DNA of 64,000 nt, taken from the NCBI GenBank assembly GCA_032718865.1, contig JALUTQ010000030.1, positions 992,001-1,056,000 of the forward strand, read 5' to 3'. Below, piece after piece: positions 52,636 through 62,886 of this stretch. Positions within the stretch are counted from its first letter, which is position 1, and each line of letters opens with the position of its first letter. Below the pieces are notes generated by a model. The model saw only the letters and a list, made by a program, of their open reading frames with translations. It was not told the origin of the DNA and did no database searches. The DNA comes from Tilletia caries (taxonomy: Eukaryota; Basidiomycota; Exobasidiomycetes; Tilletiales; Tilletiaceae). The position numbers were made by a program, and so were the translations under genes.

Positions 52636-55600
52636 ATGCCTTGGGGATGGGGCTATGGAGGATACGAGAGCGAACAGGAGTCGCGCCCAAGCACCGTAAT
52701 CGACGATGGCGGCTCCGATGTCAAATACGGGGATGGAGAGGACTCTGACATCGGCGAGGATGAAGGACCTCTGTTTGACCTTGGGAAGGCACTCGCTTCG
52801 GGGAACAGCGAGACCAGCGAATTCAGCTTTGGCGGAAGCGCAGACTTCCTCCCCTCTGCACCCGGCTTGATCATCGAAGGCGTCGGCAAGGTCGCGCTCC
52901 CGCTCGTCAGCGCGCAGGAGGCGGAGAAGATCGTCAAGATGTGCGAGCAGGCGCCTTTCGGACGAGGCTTTGACACTCTCGTCGATACAAAGGTGCGAAA
53001 TTCCTGGCAGCTCGATCCTTCCAAGATCAGGCTCACGAATCCCGGCTGGACGGAAGGCATCCAGAGAGCAGCACCGCTCATCGCCGAGAAGTTCGGTGTC
53101 GCAGGAACACCAATCACGCTCCACCTTTACAAATTCCTACTCTACAAGGAGGGCGGCCACTTCGCAAAGCACCGCGACACGGAGAAGGAGGATCGGATGT
53201 TTGCGACCATGGTGGTACAGCTTCCCTCCGCACACAAGGGAGGCCAATTGCAAGTCTTCAAGGACGGTGCGAAGGATCCCGTCATCCACGACTTTGGCGC
53301 AGCGGCTGGCACGGCCGAATTCCAGTGCAACTATGCTGTTCATTACGCCGATGCCGAGCATGCCGTTCAGCCTGTCACAGAAGGCTACCGGCTCGCACTG
53401 GTATACTCGGTGTGTTGGCCCGCGAACAGAAAGCAGCCCGCACCATCTCTCTCTCGCGACAATCAGGCGCCGATGATCCGAGCCCTTGCACAGCTGGCTG
53501 ATGACAATCGCGAGTTTCACTACTACTTGGAGCACTCGTACACGCCCAAAAGCATCAGCGAGCTCGGTGTTGGGTCTCTGAAGGGTCAAGATCGCGCCCG
53601 CGTCGCCAGCCTGCGCACGATGAATGATGTCTTGCCGTCCCATCAGCGTTTCAACTTCTACTTGGTGCACGGCGAACGCCAGGCATCGTACTACGGCACG
53701 GATCAGACCACGTACCAATGTGAATGGGAGGAGACGGACCCGCCGACCTACAGCTTCACACCGCTTCTTTCCTTGGACGGCAAGTCGCTGACCTCGAAAC
53801 CCATCGACCTCGACGACGCCGATGTGCTCAACCCAGACTACAAGACACGAATGCAGCGGTGGAGCGGCCATCGCATCAAAACGTACGAAGGTTATCTCGG
53901 CAACGAGGGTCCCACCAAGGACACCAAGTACGAGAAGTACCTGCTTCTCGCCTGGCCGGCCAAGTTGGTGGAAGACAAGATGCTTGTGCTCACCGGACTC
54001 AAGGTGCACTTTTCCACCATGCTCTCAACCGGTGCGAGCCCAGATGCGGTACGCAAGTTTGTGCAGCGCGTCGCGAGGATGAAGACAACGGGACAAATCA
54101 AGGCGGACAAGGAGACCAAGTTTGGTCAGGCACTATACATTCAAATTGCCTCAGTGCCGAAGCTGCATGACCTTCTCCCCGTCTACTTTGACATCTTTCC
54201 GCACGGTACACACGTTCCGAAGAACACTCCGGTGCGGGATACCTATTTGTACACCTTCGAATCAAGCACAACAACACCGTTCATCGACATCATTCAGCTG
54301 GCGCAGCATCCTCGCTACTGGAAATCTTTGGAGGACAAGATCGTAAACTCCTTTGCAGGTCAGGTACTTCACACCCTTGAGCTCATGGAGGAAGTCAAGG
54401 CGTCGGTTGCCTTGAAAATGGAGGTAAAGGACCAGCTCGTCAACAAGTTGTTGGGTCATTTGCGCGGCCCCATTCCCGCAAAACCAGAATCTTACGCCGG
54501 CGGGCCACTGCAGGAGAAGCTCTGGTCAGCTGTGCTTGCATCTGAAGGCTCGGAGTCATTCGGTGACTTGGCTCGCACATACATTGCCTACTTCCCCCAG
54601 GGCGGCTATGCGAGGACTCACTCAGCTGGCAAGCAGCAGTTCGAGGACCTGCTACGCCTGGCGACGTCAACGAGTGTTTGGGATTCGATCAGCTCCACTG
54701 TCCTCAAAACGTTCGAAGGCAACCTGGCCAGCGCGCTCATGTTCGTCAAGCTGTCCAAGGAGCGGTCGCTCCCTCGTACCGTGTGGGCGCCATTCCTCGA
54801 CATGGCGCTCAAGATGTGCGAGGCGTCCAAGCATGTTAATGCCGTGGAAATATCGCCAAATTTCTACGAGTTCGTGCCTAAGTACCTCCTGCTGAAGGCA
54901 ATGTGGGATGCCGCGATCGTGCTCGACAGCAAGACGGAGGACAGCAAGTCAGACTCGGATGCTGCAGCGCGGCTGCTGACGCGCTATATTGCGATGGCAC
55001 CGATGGGCATTGCTTCGCTTGGGAGTCCGTACCACAAGCTGAGCGACAACGAAGAATTCGCCGATCTCATCCAGCTGGCGCGCAAATTCCCGAGTGTGTG
55101 GGAGGCGTCAAAGTCCAAAGTCTTGGGCGCCATGGGGGACGCGGACATGAAGCAATCACTCCTCTTCATCAAGCAATGCTGGACGGCAAACCTGCCGCAA
55201 TCAGTATGGGGGCCCAGTGTCGATATCTGCACAAGGGTGGTCGCGCCTCCTACTCAGGCGGAGCTGAGCGACGAGAAGCTCCAGACGACGCTCTGGCGCG
55301 TCGCAATCGATTTATCGACATCAGCTCTCTGCGAGACCTCAGTGAAACGGTACCTCGCGACGCCCTTGGCAGAGGCGACGAAAGCATGCTCGGCGCTGAT
55401 GGCCGTCTGCAAGGCGGACTCACGAGCTTTCAAGAGCAAGCGTGCTGTACTGGAACCTTTGCTTCTGCATTGGTTCCGCTCGGTGGAGAAGGATTTGCAA
55501 GCAGTGCAGAAGAAGTGCACAGAGGCAAACGGCTGGAAGGCCTCTTCAGCCACAATCACCGGCCACCCTTCACTCGCAAAGTTTGCGAAGAGTTCCAAGA

Positions 55601-55869
55601 CATCAACAAAGATTGAAGGATTTTCTGGCATCGTCGCCGCACGGAGCTGCGCGAAGAACATCGTCTTCAAGAACTGCGGCGGTACTGCTGTAGCGGAAGG
55701 TCGTGGCAAAAAGGCGTACGTGCTGGTCACGAAGCAAACCGATTACGCAAAGCAGCTGGATAGCGAGCGAGAGCAGGTCAAGGCGCGACACGATGCTTTG
55801 CAAGAGTTGCTGTCGCAATCCGAAGCGGATGAGGGCGAACCTGCTGTGAAGAAGCAGAAGACGAAGTAA
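52636..55869 (+). CDS. 2-oxoglutarate/Fe(II) dioxygenase-like protein with long C-terminal region
   Basis: 1,077 codons in one exon. After an acidic N-terminus, residues about 95-260 form a prolyl-hydroxylase-like 2OG/Fe(II) fold: LYKFLLYKEGGHFAKHRDTE gives the H-x-D pair, and ADAEHAVQPVTEGYRLALVY gives the distal His and the Arg that binds 2-oxoglutarate. Residues about 280-450 and the long helical remainder are unrecognised; the tail ends in a Lys-rich, nuclear-signal-like VKKQKTK. Similar long fungal proteins exist as uncharacterised 2OG oxygenases. Substrate unknown. The gene is intact and its codon use is even, so it is a host gene. Confidence 0.82.
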   Translation: MPWGWGYGGYESEQESRPSTVIDDGGSDVKYGDGEDSDIGEDEGPLFDLGKALASGNSETSEFSFGGSADFLPSAPGLIIEGVGKVALPLVSAQEAEKIVKMCEQAPFGRGFDTLVDTKVRNSWQLDPSKIRLTNPGWTEGIQRAAPLIAEKFGVAGTPITLHLYKFLLYKEGGHFAKHRDTEKEDRMFATMVVQLPSAHKGGQLQVFKDGAKDPVIHDFGAAAGTAEFQCNYAVHYADAEHAVQPVTEGYRLALVYSVCWPANRKQPAPSLSRDNQAPMIRALAQLADDNREFHYYLEHSYTPKSISELGVGSLKGQDRARVASLRTMNDVLPSHQRFNFYLVHGERQASYYGTDQTTYQCEWEETDPPTYSFTPLLSLDGKSLTSKPIDLDDADVLNPDYKTRMQRWSGHRIKTYEGYLGNEGPTKDTKYEKYLLLAWPAKLVEDKMLVLTGLKVHFSTMLSTGASPDAVRKFVQRVARMKTTGQIKADKETKFGQALYIQIASVPKLHDLLPVYFDIFPHGTHVPKNTPVRDTYLYTFESSTTTPFIDIIQLAQHPRYWKSLEDKIVNSFAGQVLHTLELMEEVKASVALKMEVKDQLVNKLLGHLRGPIPAKPESYAGGPLQEKLWSAVLASEGSESFGDLARTYIAYFPQGGYARTHSAGKQQFEDLLRLATSTSVWDSISSTVLKTFEGNLASALMFVKLSKERSLPRTVWAPFLDMALKMCEASKHVNAVEISPNFYEFVPKYLLLKAMWDAAIVLDSKTEDSKSDSDAAARLLTRYIAMAPMGIASLGSPYHKLSDNEEFADLIQLARKFPSVWEASKSKVLGAMGDADMKQSLLFIKQCWTANLPQSVWGPSVDICTRVVAPPTQAELSDEKLQTTLWRVAIDLSTSALCETSVKRYLATPLAEATKACSALMAVCKADSRAFKSKRAVLEPLLLHWFRSVEKDLQAVQKKCTEANGWKASSATITGHPSLAKFAKSSKTSTKIEGFSGIVAARSCAKNIVFKNCGGTAVAEGRGKKAYVLVTKQTDYAKQLDSEREQVKARHDALQELLSQSEADEGEPAVKKQKTK

Positions 55870-56211
55870 ACGATCTGACTTCAGAAATAGCCTTCCCCAA
55901 TAGATTTCCTTCGCCTATTTTCACCTTGTTCTCAAACTCTGGTGCTTGTCAAGAGGCCTGGAGCAGAGTATGTATCAGGTTGAGTGAGTCCACAGGAAGC
56001 AAACATAGGTAGTATGTAGACGATGTGAAAAGTTTTGATTTTGGTCACCACAGTGTATACTCAAGCTCGCGGTGTCGTCCTTAAGTGACTAGTGACTAGT
56101 GACTTGGCAAGGGCAGGGATGACTGATGATGGCACTGAGCCTGCGTAGGATAAGCAGCAGATTGTCAGCAAGTGGTGGTCAGTTGCCTCGGATTTCGCTC
56201 CGGGAAGCAAC
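55870..56211. other. 3' flank of the dioxygenase-like gene
   Basis: No gene seen. A small direct repeat GTGACTA occurs three times at about 56084-56102. Confidence 0.4.
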
Positions 56212-56547
56212 TCACTTCTTTGGCAGCGCGGGCCCTGCAACCTGAACAAGAGCTGCCAAGGCATTGGCATTGAAAGCAGTCAAAGGTTGAGCAGTAAGCG
56301 TAGGGAGCAGGACGGGGAACACGACGTCAGCGCGAGCGCGCATGACCTCTCTGAGAGCCGCGAGCGCGGTCTCGGCACCTGCACTGGTCGGATCCTTCAA
56401 CGCCTCGAGTAATGTCGGGATTGTCTCGTCGATAGCGCGAGGGCCAATGTGCTCTTGTTCAGCATCGAACGCTTCGGCGGCCGCTGCGCGGACCTCGGCA
56501 GCTTCGTCCACAAGCGAGTGGCGAATGATGGCGATATGGGTCCACGT
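56212..56547 (-). pseudogene. GCN1-like HEAT-repeat fragment
   Basis: About 110 residues match the pattern of the translation-regulator GCN1: IAIIRHSLVDEAAEVRAAAA, EAFDAEQEHIGPRAIDETI, REVMRARADVVFPVLLPTL and NALAALVQVAGPALPK. Full GCN1 proteins have about 2,600 residues. The fragment ends at AAAGAAGTGAGTTG, which looks like an exon end with its donor, so it was copied from genomic DNA and not from mRNA. No other GCN1 part lies nearby. It is probably a dead duplicate segment. Confidence 0.7.
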
Positions 56548-56769
56548 ACACTCATATGATTGGCTCGGACGTAGATCGCAACGTTATGGAAGGAAATTGA
56601 AAATTGAATTGACAGTAGCGATTTTTTTTTGATGGAAGTAATGCTACTTGAGCATGTGCATATGCATGTGAAAGCTGTATGACGATGCCTCAGGCCATGA
56701 TCGAAGTCGGGGGCTGTGCGCGGCGGAGTCGGAAACTGGTCACTTGACCGTTTTGATCGCTGATTAAGA

Positions 56770-57297
56770 TCATTGACGACGGAGGCTTGCGAACTTTTCC
56801 ACCAGTGCCCGGATCCGATCAGGATTACCGTATTGACCCAGAACCCCTTGGAGTTGATGATAAAGTGCAGACGCCTCTTGCCCCTCTTGATGAGCCCTGA
56901 GGAACGTATCCATCATTGCCTCTTGAACACTTGGTGGAAGGTTAGGCCGACCAAGACGTTTCAGATCGGCCATTTTGTCGTCCCAGTCGATGATTTTGCT
57001 CGCTGCTCCAGAGACCCAGTGTGCGATGAATTACAATATCAGCTCTCCTTCAATCAATGAACGATCGCCTCATGATAGTCCGAAAAGCTCACCGTATTCC
57101 TTTCCAACTCGGGAAATTTCGCTCGCTTCTTCCTGTATGTCCAAAGAAATGTTGTGGTCATGTGAGCGAAGTAACGTTTCATCAGACATAGCCATCGGTG
57201 CACTCACAAAGGACGGCCCGACCGGGGCAGAGTTAGCTCCTGTGGCGGCAAGACCGAGGATGAAGGGCAACATGACCACAAAGCGAAGGCTGAGCAT
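56770..57297 (-). CDS. Small secreted protein, 120 residues (paralogue of 58568-59204)
   Basis: Three exons in phase: 57297-57208, 57132-57093, 57002-56770. Exon 1 codes a signal peptide (MLSLRFVVMLPFILGLAA) with a likely cut after ANS-A. The mature part is helical: LPPSVQEAMMDTFLRAHQEG, ASALYHQLQGVLGQYG, RIRALVEKFASLRRQ. Intron phases (0, then 1) and the GGAGCAG acceptor of intron 2 are the same as in the gene at 58568, which also shares signal-peptide style and helix spacing. No Cys in the mature part. The 5' 205 bases of the transcript region and the promoter are duplicated at 6406-6815. Function unknown; a small secreted effector-like protein is one possibility. Confidence 0.72.
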
Positions 57298-57501
57298 TGT
57301 CTTGAAGGTGAGGTGGCAGTATTTGTGAGGGAAGAAGATGTGCAGCAAGTCGAGCTGTGGAGATTGGGCTAAGGAGTGAAGTCGGATGGGGAAGAGTTGG
57401 GTTTGAAGATTTGACTCAGGATTCAGAATCATGAGCAGTATATATACCCTTCATCGAGGAAGGTCGTCAGCAGTAGCAGCCCGAGACGCAAGGGAAGCGA
57501 C
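57092..57501 (-). repeat. Source or partner copy of the 410-base duplication
   Basis: Complement of 6406-6815 with no mismatch found by eye. It covers promoter, exon 1, intron 1 and exon 2 of the secreted-protein gene. Here the gene continues normally into intron 2, so this is the more likely source. Confidence 0.9.
57439..57446 (-). promoter_or_regulatory. TATA box of the small secreted-protein gene
   Basis: TATATATA about 145 bases before the start codon on the minus strand. Confidence 0.5.
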
Positions 57502-57561
57502 CTGGAACGACACGAAAAACAGATATTCAAGCAGAGTCGGTGTCTGGTCGTTCCTTGTCGA

Positions 57562-57630
57562 CGCCCCGAGTCCAGCGCCCCGAGGCCAACGCCCCGAGTC
57601 CAAAGCCCAGAGTCCAACGCCCCGAGTCAT
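57562..57630 (+). repeat. Tandem GCCCCGAGTCCA-type repeat
   Basis: Five to six imperfect 11-13-base units (GCCCCGAGTCCA, GCCCCGAGGCCA and variants) in the spacer between the two divergent secreted-protein genes, upstream of both. Confidence 0.7.
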
Positions 57631-58493
57631 CCGAGCATACGCCAGAACACTGTTGAATCGGTGTTGGGTTGTGTGTGAGCTCCGAAGAGCATCCTTTTGG
57701 GTACTGGCTGCATGCGTGTACCTTACGCAATTCTGACAGCGAGTCTACTTCAAACATCCAGCAGCCAGCTCGATGGCGACGATCATTGGCCGCTTGACGA
57801 GGCTGGTGAATGAGGATCAATCAGTGTACCATTGCTCAACAGAGCCTGCTGTCATCTAAGACGCGTCGACTGCCGGCCTCGAAAGTATCAACGTCCGTAG
57901 GATGAGCCGTAGATTAGGTCCGATTCCCGACAGTGATGCGACCGGTGTCTGGCGGATGGTTGCTGGTAAGAGGTAAGCGGTAAGTGGTAAGTGGTAACAC
58001 CCGTTTATATATGTGCTCCGATTCATTTCATTCGGAAAGTCACGCAATCACTCTCCGTTCTGGGAAGACGTAATGTAACGTTTTCTCTGGTTTGTCTGTT
58101 ATGTTTCTGTTAAGTCAGAGCTCAGTGAGCTCAAGGCGGTGAAGCATACACCAGCTACAGTGACCCACCGACCCACCCGTCTGTAATCGGGACGGCGGCC
58201 GCGCAGAACTTAAACGCTAGGATCGACAGCATGGGCAATCCTGCGCTCGGCTCCGGACACGACCGAACACTGTCTCTTAAAGCGAGAGGGACGGTAACTG
58301 CTGCTCAAAAAAGTCTTACACATACATACATATGGCGTCGCGGCGTCGGCTGGATAATCCTTCTCGGTATCAGAGTGTGACCGGGGCGTCGAGAGCAAAG
58401 GACCAGACACCGCCTTCATCTGTCCCACTACCAGCAGCTTTACAGATTGCCTTGCAGGGGCGTAAGGGCTCTTCTCCTATGAAAGGTGAAAGG
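57631..58493. other. Divergent promoter spacer, no gene seen
   Basis: No convincing coding sequence. A GGTAAG(C/T)GGTAAGTGG-like direct repeat lies at about 57966-57995. The stretch separates the promoters of the two secreted-protein genes. Confidence 0.4.
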
Positions 58494-58500
58494 TACATAA
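58494..58500 (+). promoter_or_regulatory. TATA-like box of the second secreted-protein gene
   Basis: TACATAAA-type sequence about 70 bases upstream of the ATG at 58568. Confidence 0.35.
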
Positions 58501-58567
58501 ACTGCCCTTACCGCTCCTGACCTCCAACTCTTTTCTTTCCAACACACTACCGCATCAAGCCAAGACC

Positions 58568-59204
58568 ATGCTCAAGATTCGCCTCCTCGTCCTGTTGCCC
58601 TTCCTCCTCGTCGCAATCGCAGGTGCCAACTCTGCGCCTGTGGCCGACCTCACCGAGACTCCGACTGCAGACCTGTCTCACTCGTCCAGGGTGAGTGTAT
58701 TGGAAAAGCTACTTGATCTTCGAACTCTTTTCATCGCGACTGACCGACATGCCGCTGCGCTCTATCAGTTTGAAACACGCGGAACAATTCCAGGCGCATC
58801 TCCAACGCTCCAGGAATCATTTGATGCCTTCGGTGAGTGTCTATGATCCCAGGAAACAACTACTCTGTGACAGCTACTTCTGATCTGATATTGACTAAAT
58901 TACGTTCTGTGCGTGTGGAGCAGCTCTGAATCGCGCAAAATTGGACACTCCGTTGACACAGGCGCGAGAACTAGGACTCGACAATTGGTATGAAATAGAT
59001 GCGTCTACTCAGGAACGTATCAGGCAATTGATCGACGAGGCCGGTGGCGCCAAAGATCAAATGCTGCGAGCCTGGCACTACATCGATGGGCTTCTGCAGC
59101 AATTGGGCCGAGCTCCCCTCGTTGAACTTCTGCAGGAGTCGGGCCACCCTCCCTTCGAGATTCCTGCGATTCCAGACCTCCCTCGGATGCCTCGCGGTAT
59201 CTGA
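58568..59204 (+). CDS. Small secreted protein, about 155 residues (paralogue of 56770-57297)
   Basis: Three exons in phase: 58568-58690, 58769-58832, 58924-59204. Signal peptide MLKIRLLVLLPFLLVAIA, cut likely after ANS-A, as in the partner gene. Mature part: LNRAKLDTPLTQARELGLDN, then ASTQERIRQLIDEAGG, QMLRAWHYIDGLLQQLG, and a Pro-rich end (FEIPAIPDLPRMPRGI). Signal-peptide form, intron phases and helix pattern match the gene at 56770-57297, though residue identity is low. No Cys, no known domain. The pair may form a local, fast-changing secreted-protein family. Confidence 0.7.
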
Positions 59205-60352
59205 TAGTTCCGTCGCAGTGATGCATTTTCTCTTCTTACATCCTCGAAATGATACGCATTCAGTATTCAGTGTATAGTGACGCAGTGACGAGTGAGAAAA
59301 GAAAGTTGTGAAAATACAAGACACGACGGGAGAAGAACGTGCTGAGAGCTTCAAGTTACGTTTGTCCTCAAGCCCAGGCCTCCGGACGCATTCGTGGAGC
59401 ATAGCAGATGAACGATGACTTCGAACTTGCAGCATGGGCATTCGAACTCGCTCAACATCTATCGTGCTGCGACGGGCCACGGTACGAAAAATCGCGGAAT
59501 CGTTCTTCCGTTTGGACGTTAAGATGGACTGCGGACTCATGCTGCGAAGCATCTGGGCACAGCCATGGGAAGGGCCAGGGCGAGGTGCGTCGCTTTGCGT
59601 AGTCTCTGACTCCAAGATCGATGTCGGCAGCAAGGTCTAATTCTATACTTCACTCTTCTTCCAGCATCCCCTCTCCCTATCGTCATTCGTCGCTACCCTA
59701 TCCCACCTTTTTGTTCGGGCACAGCGTGACGCCGGCCCCCACTGCCTGACAGGTGCGTTATGGGCCCGCACGACGCTATCTGAGAAGGACAGGGTAACTT
59801 CATCCGCTAACATGCTTCATTCCACCAGCCCTTCGAAATGCGATTTACATACGATACATCCCAGTCGGAGAAGATCGGCCTCGGCCTTGCTCCGTGCGGT
59901 GCGACGTTCTGTGTAGACTCATTGATAGAGAAGAAACGTGGATCCAAAGATACACGTGCATAGTAAGAGACCTAAATAGGTCTGGCCAGCTGAGACCCGA
60001 GAATGATCCGCCGGGCCCGCCGTCCCTCAGATCCCGAAGGCAGGGATGCTGAGCGCAGTGAGGCAGACCGCGGCGGCCAGGTGAAGAATGATTGGGTCGC
60101 TGACGTCCTTATATGCACGCAGGGATCAAGCTGGAAAGTATCACTGAAATCACTGATTCAGAAAGCGATGCCTTCAATGATGAGGAAGGATGAGTCAAAG
60201 CGCGCAGAGAAACGCGCGAGAGTGATTGAAGAGATTGATATTGCAGCGGAATGGATCATCGCCTGAAAGAGGTCATGAGAATGGAGAACAGAGATGTCAT
60301 GAAGCAGGAGAGAACCGCCAAGAGTGGTGTGAAAGAGAGACCAAGGTCAGGA
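59205..60352. other. Spacer up to DIRS copy C
   Basis: Open frames here are short and look like chance. No domain, exon chain or repeat boundary was recognised. The 3' terminal repeat of DIRS copy C may lie in the right part. Confidence 0.4.
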
Positions 60353-62886
60353 TCACAAGGGATTCCCGATGAATGCTGCCGTGAGCGCATGCGCGCTGGC
60401 CAATCCGAGATCCAGGCGACGGAGGTATTGAAGTACGGAGTCGGACTTCCAACCCCCCATGAGCTTGATGGTATCCAGGGGTACACCAGCACGCCAGTGG
60501 ATGGTCGCGCCCCCAATCCGGAACGAGTGCCCCACATGCGAACCGCGATCGGCAGCTGAAAGGGCCGAGTTGAAGGTCTCGAGAAAAGACTTCTTTGTGA
60601 GAGGAAGGAGGGGCTTGTCAGCCCGCTCCCTGAAAGCGAAGAGTGAAGTGATGCCGGCGAGCTCCGGAACGTGAGGCGAGAGTCGAAAATGATGGCGGAG
60701 GGCGAAGACCGGGTTGAGAGCCCCACCGCAGTCGGCCACGAACTTGTCCAGTCCTTGGACCTTCGTCGTCTTCGTCCATGGCAGCCAGAAGGCCGCCATC
60801 CTGTGGCCCGAATCTCCCGTCGAGAAACCTCGAAAGTGGGATCGCATTACGTTGCGATCGGCCTGAGGAGAGAGGTTGGCCGTGGTTGTTTCCCCCAACC
60901 GACACATGGACCACCATGAGACCAGCGCGCAAGCCCATACCGCAGCATGATGTGCATTTCCGGCAACGTCCAACACGCGGAATGCGGCCATGAGCTCCTC
61001 AGGAGTGACCGGCGGGCGAGGAGGCAGCTTGGGAGGCCCTGATTTTGATAAAGCCCTGAGGGCAAGGCCGACGGCCTCGCCCCTCTCGAATGGTTGATTC
61101 CAGGTCCGGTGCCAGGTGGCGATGCCGGTGATGTAGTTGCTGAGTGTGGAAGCCCGTACCTTGTCGCTCATGTGAGCCACAAAGGCGAGGAGCAAGCTCT
61201 GGGATACAGGGTATCGATGTTGATGAGCAATGCCGCTCTCGTTGCAGAAATCGACGAAATGGTCAATGCCGGCGCCATAATTGGCACGCGTTGATGCCTC
61301 GAGCGAGGACGCGAGGATTTGGTGAACGGCATGCCAGTGGCAGCCTTGCGGGTCGAAGTCGAACCCCGATGTCGTCTTGAGTCCAGGATTGTCGCCACTG
61401 ATGGGAGCGATTGTCATGATGCGATCACGAGCCAGGGGCTTCTTGCCGAAGGATGAGGGTTTCGATGTTTTGATAGTCTTGAGTTGCTGAGAGCGCCCAA
61501 CGAGAGCCAGGCTCGTCAGGGCAGATGCCGAGAGTGATTTGGAGATGGACGATCGAGGCGGAACTGCCTGTGAAGAGGATGATGATGATGCTGATGATGG
61601 TGAGCCCCTTCGCAGGGCTCGATGGGTGGGAGTTGGATGCCGGCCAGATTTGTTACCTGCCAAGGACGCAGCCCCCTGCCGCCTTGTACGAGGAAATCGA
61701 GCCTTGTCCTCCTCCCGAAGTTGCTTCTGGTACCACTTAATGTCTCCGTGTGGCATGAAGGAAGGGTCGAAGGGGGGCTGGGGTGTCAAAACCGGGAAGA
61801 TGAGGGCCAGGCAGAGCCTCCCCCGAGACGGCGCGTCGGCCGGGTTGACGTCGGTAGCCACGTAGGTGACCCGAACGTCGAGATGATGCTGCATCGCAAA
61901 TGCAATGAGCGAGCGCATGATGGAGTTGGCCGATCGACCACGACTCCGACCTTTCCTGAAGGCCCCGATAACTCCCTTGTTATCACTGAAGATCCGTAGG
62001 ACACAGTCCGATGCGCCCATCGCGACCGCCTGTCGGACGCCAAGCTCCAGGGCAGCCGCTTCAGCCCATACAATCCCCCTACCATCAGCATCCCATCCGG
62101 AGAGCAACATCCAAGCCGTCCATCGATCGTCGCAGGTAACCCCGACGCCCCAGGTCGTAGACGCGTCGACGTACAAGACGTGAGGAAACTCCTTCGAGGG
62201 CATGGCGATAGATCTGACCATTTCGTGCCTGAGGGCACGCACCCATACCTTGGCTTCGTCTTGTACCTGAGCAGGGACGTGAAGTCGATGATAAGGCTCC
62301 TTAGACTCCCAAGCCTTCATGAAGGTGAAGAACTCCGCAAGGAAAGGAGCCAGGTCCCGGGCCATGGAGGCCACATGCTGAAGTGCACCGCACGTCTCCC
62401 GCACTTCCTTGAGGGACCGAGGTGAAGACGACAGGAAAGCCGAGGCCCGAAGGCTGAACGCTTCCCGTTTCGAGTCCGGAAGCTTGACCGTCATTGCGTG
62501 AAGGTCCCAGATAAATCCCAGGTAGGTCACCTTCGAGTCGAAGTCCGACTGCTTCACCGGGTGCCAGGGGAAACCCAGCACCTCGGTCGCTTGATGGATG
62601 TCCTTGAGAGTGATGGTCGAGTCCGGGGGTTTGATGAAGACAAAGTCATCTACCCATTTGATGACCCGGAGTGCGGGCATCGTGCTGATGATGAGCATCT
62701 TGACGAGGTCCGCCACCGACCCCCAGACCCCCGTGGCCGAAGCCAGACCAAAGGGCAGACGAGTATCGATGCCAAATCCTCCTTTCGGCAACGCAATGAC
62801 CAGCCCCGGAAGCTGAGAGGGGTGAGTCTTGATCGCCCGGAACGCCTCCTGCGCGTCCAACATCGCCGCATAGGATCCCTTCGGGG
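60353..62886 (-). CDS. DIRS copy C RT/RNase H/tyrosine recombinase fusion (main exon)
   Basis: RT: GSYAAMLDAQEAFRAIKTHP, PFGLASATGVWGSVADLV and catalytic KWVDDFVFI. RNase H: VLYVDASTTWGVGVTCDDRW, WAEAAALELGVRQAVAMGA, FSDNKGVIGAFRKGRSRG, NPADAPSRG. A Ser-rich linker (about residues 430-470) leads straight into the recombinase: STRANYGAGIDHFVDFC, MCRLGETTTANLS (first Arg), VGHSFRIGGATIHW (H-x-x-R), LMGGWKSDSVLQYLRRL (third box and Tyr). Copy A has the recombinase in a separate frame; here it is fused to RT. All catalytic positions are present and there is no stop in about 845 codons. Confidence 0.88.

Noticed and set aside
52369..53124. Minus-strand frame overlapping the dioxygenase-like gene start
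   Set aside because: Antisense shadow of a strongly supported gene; no recognisable features.
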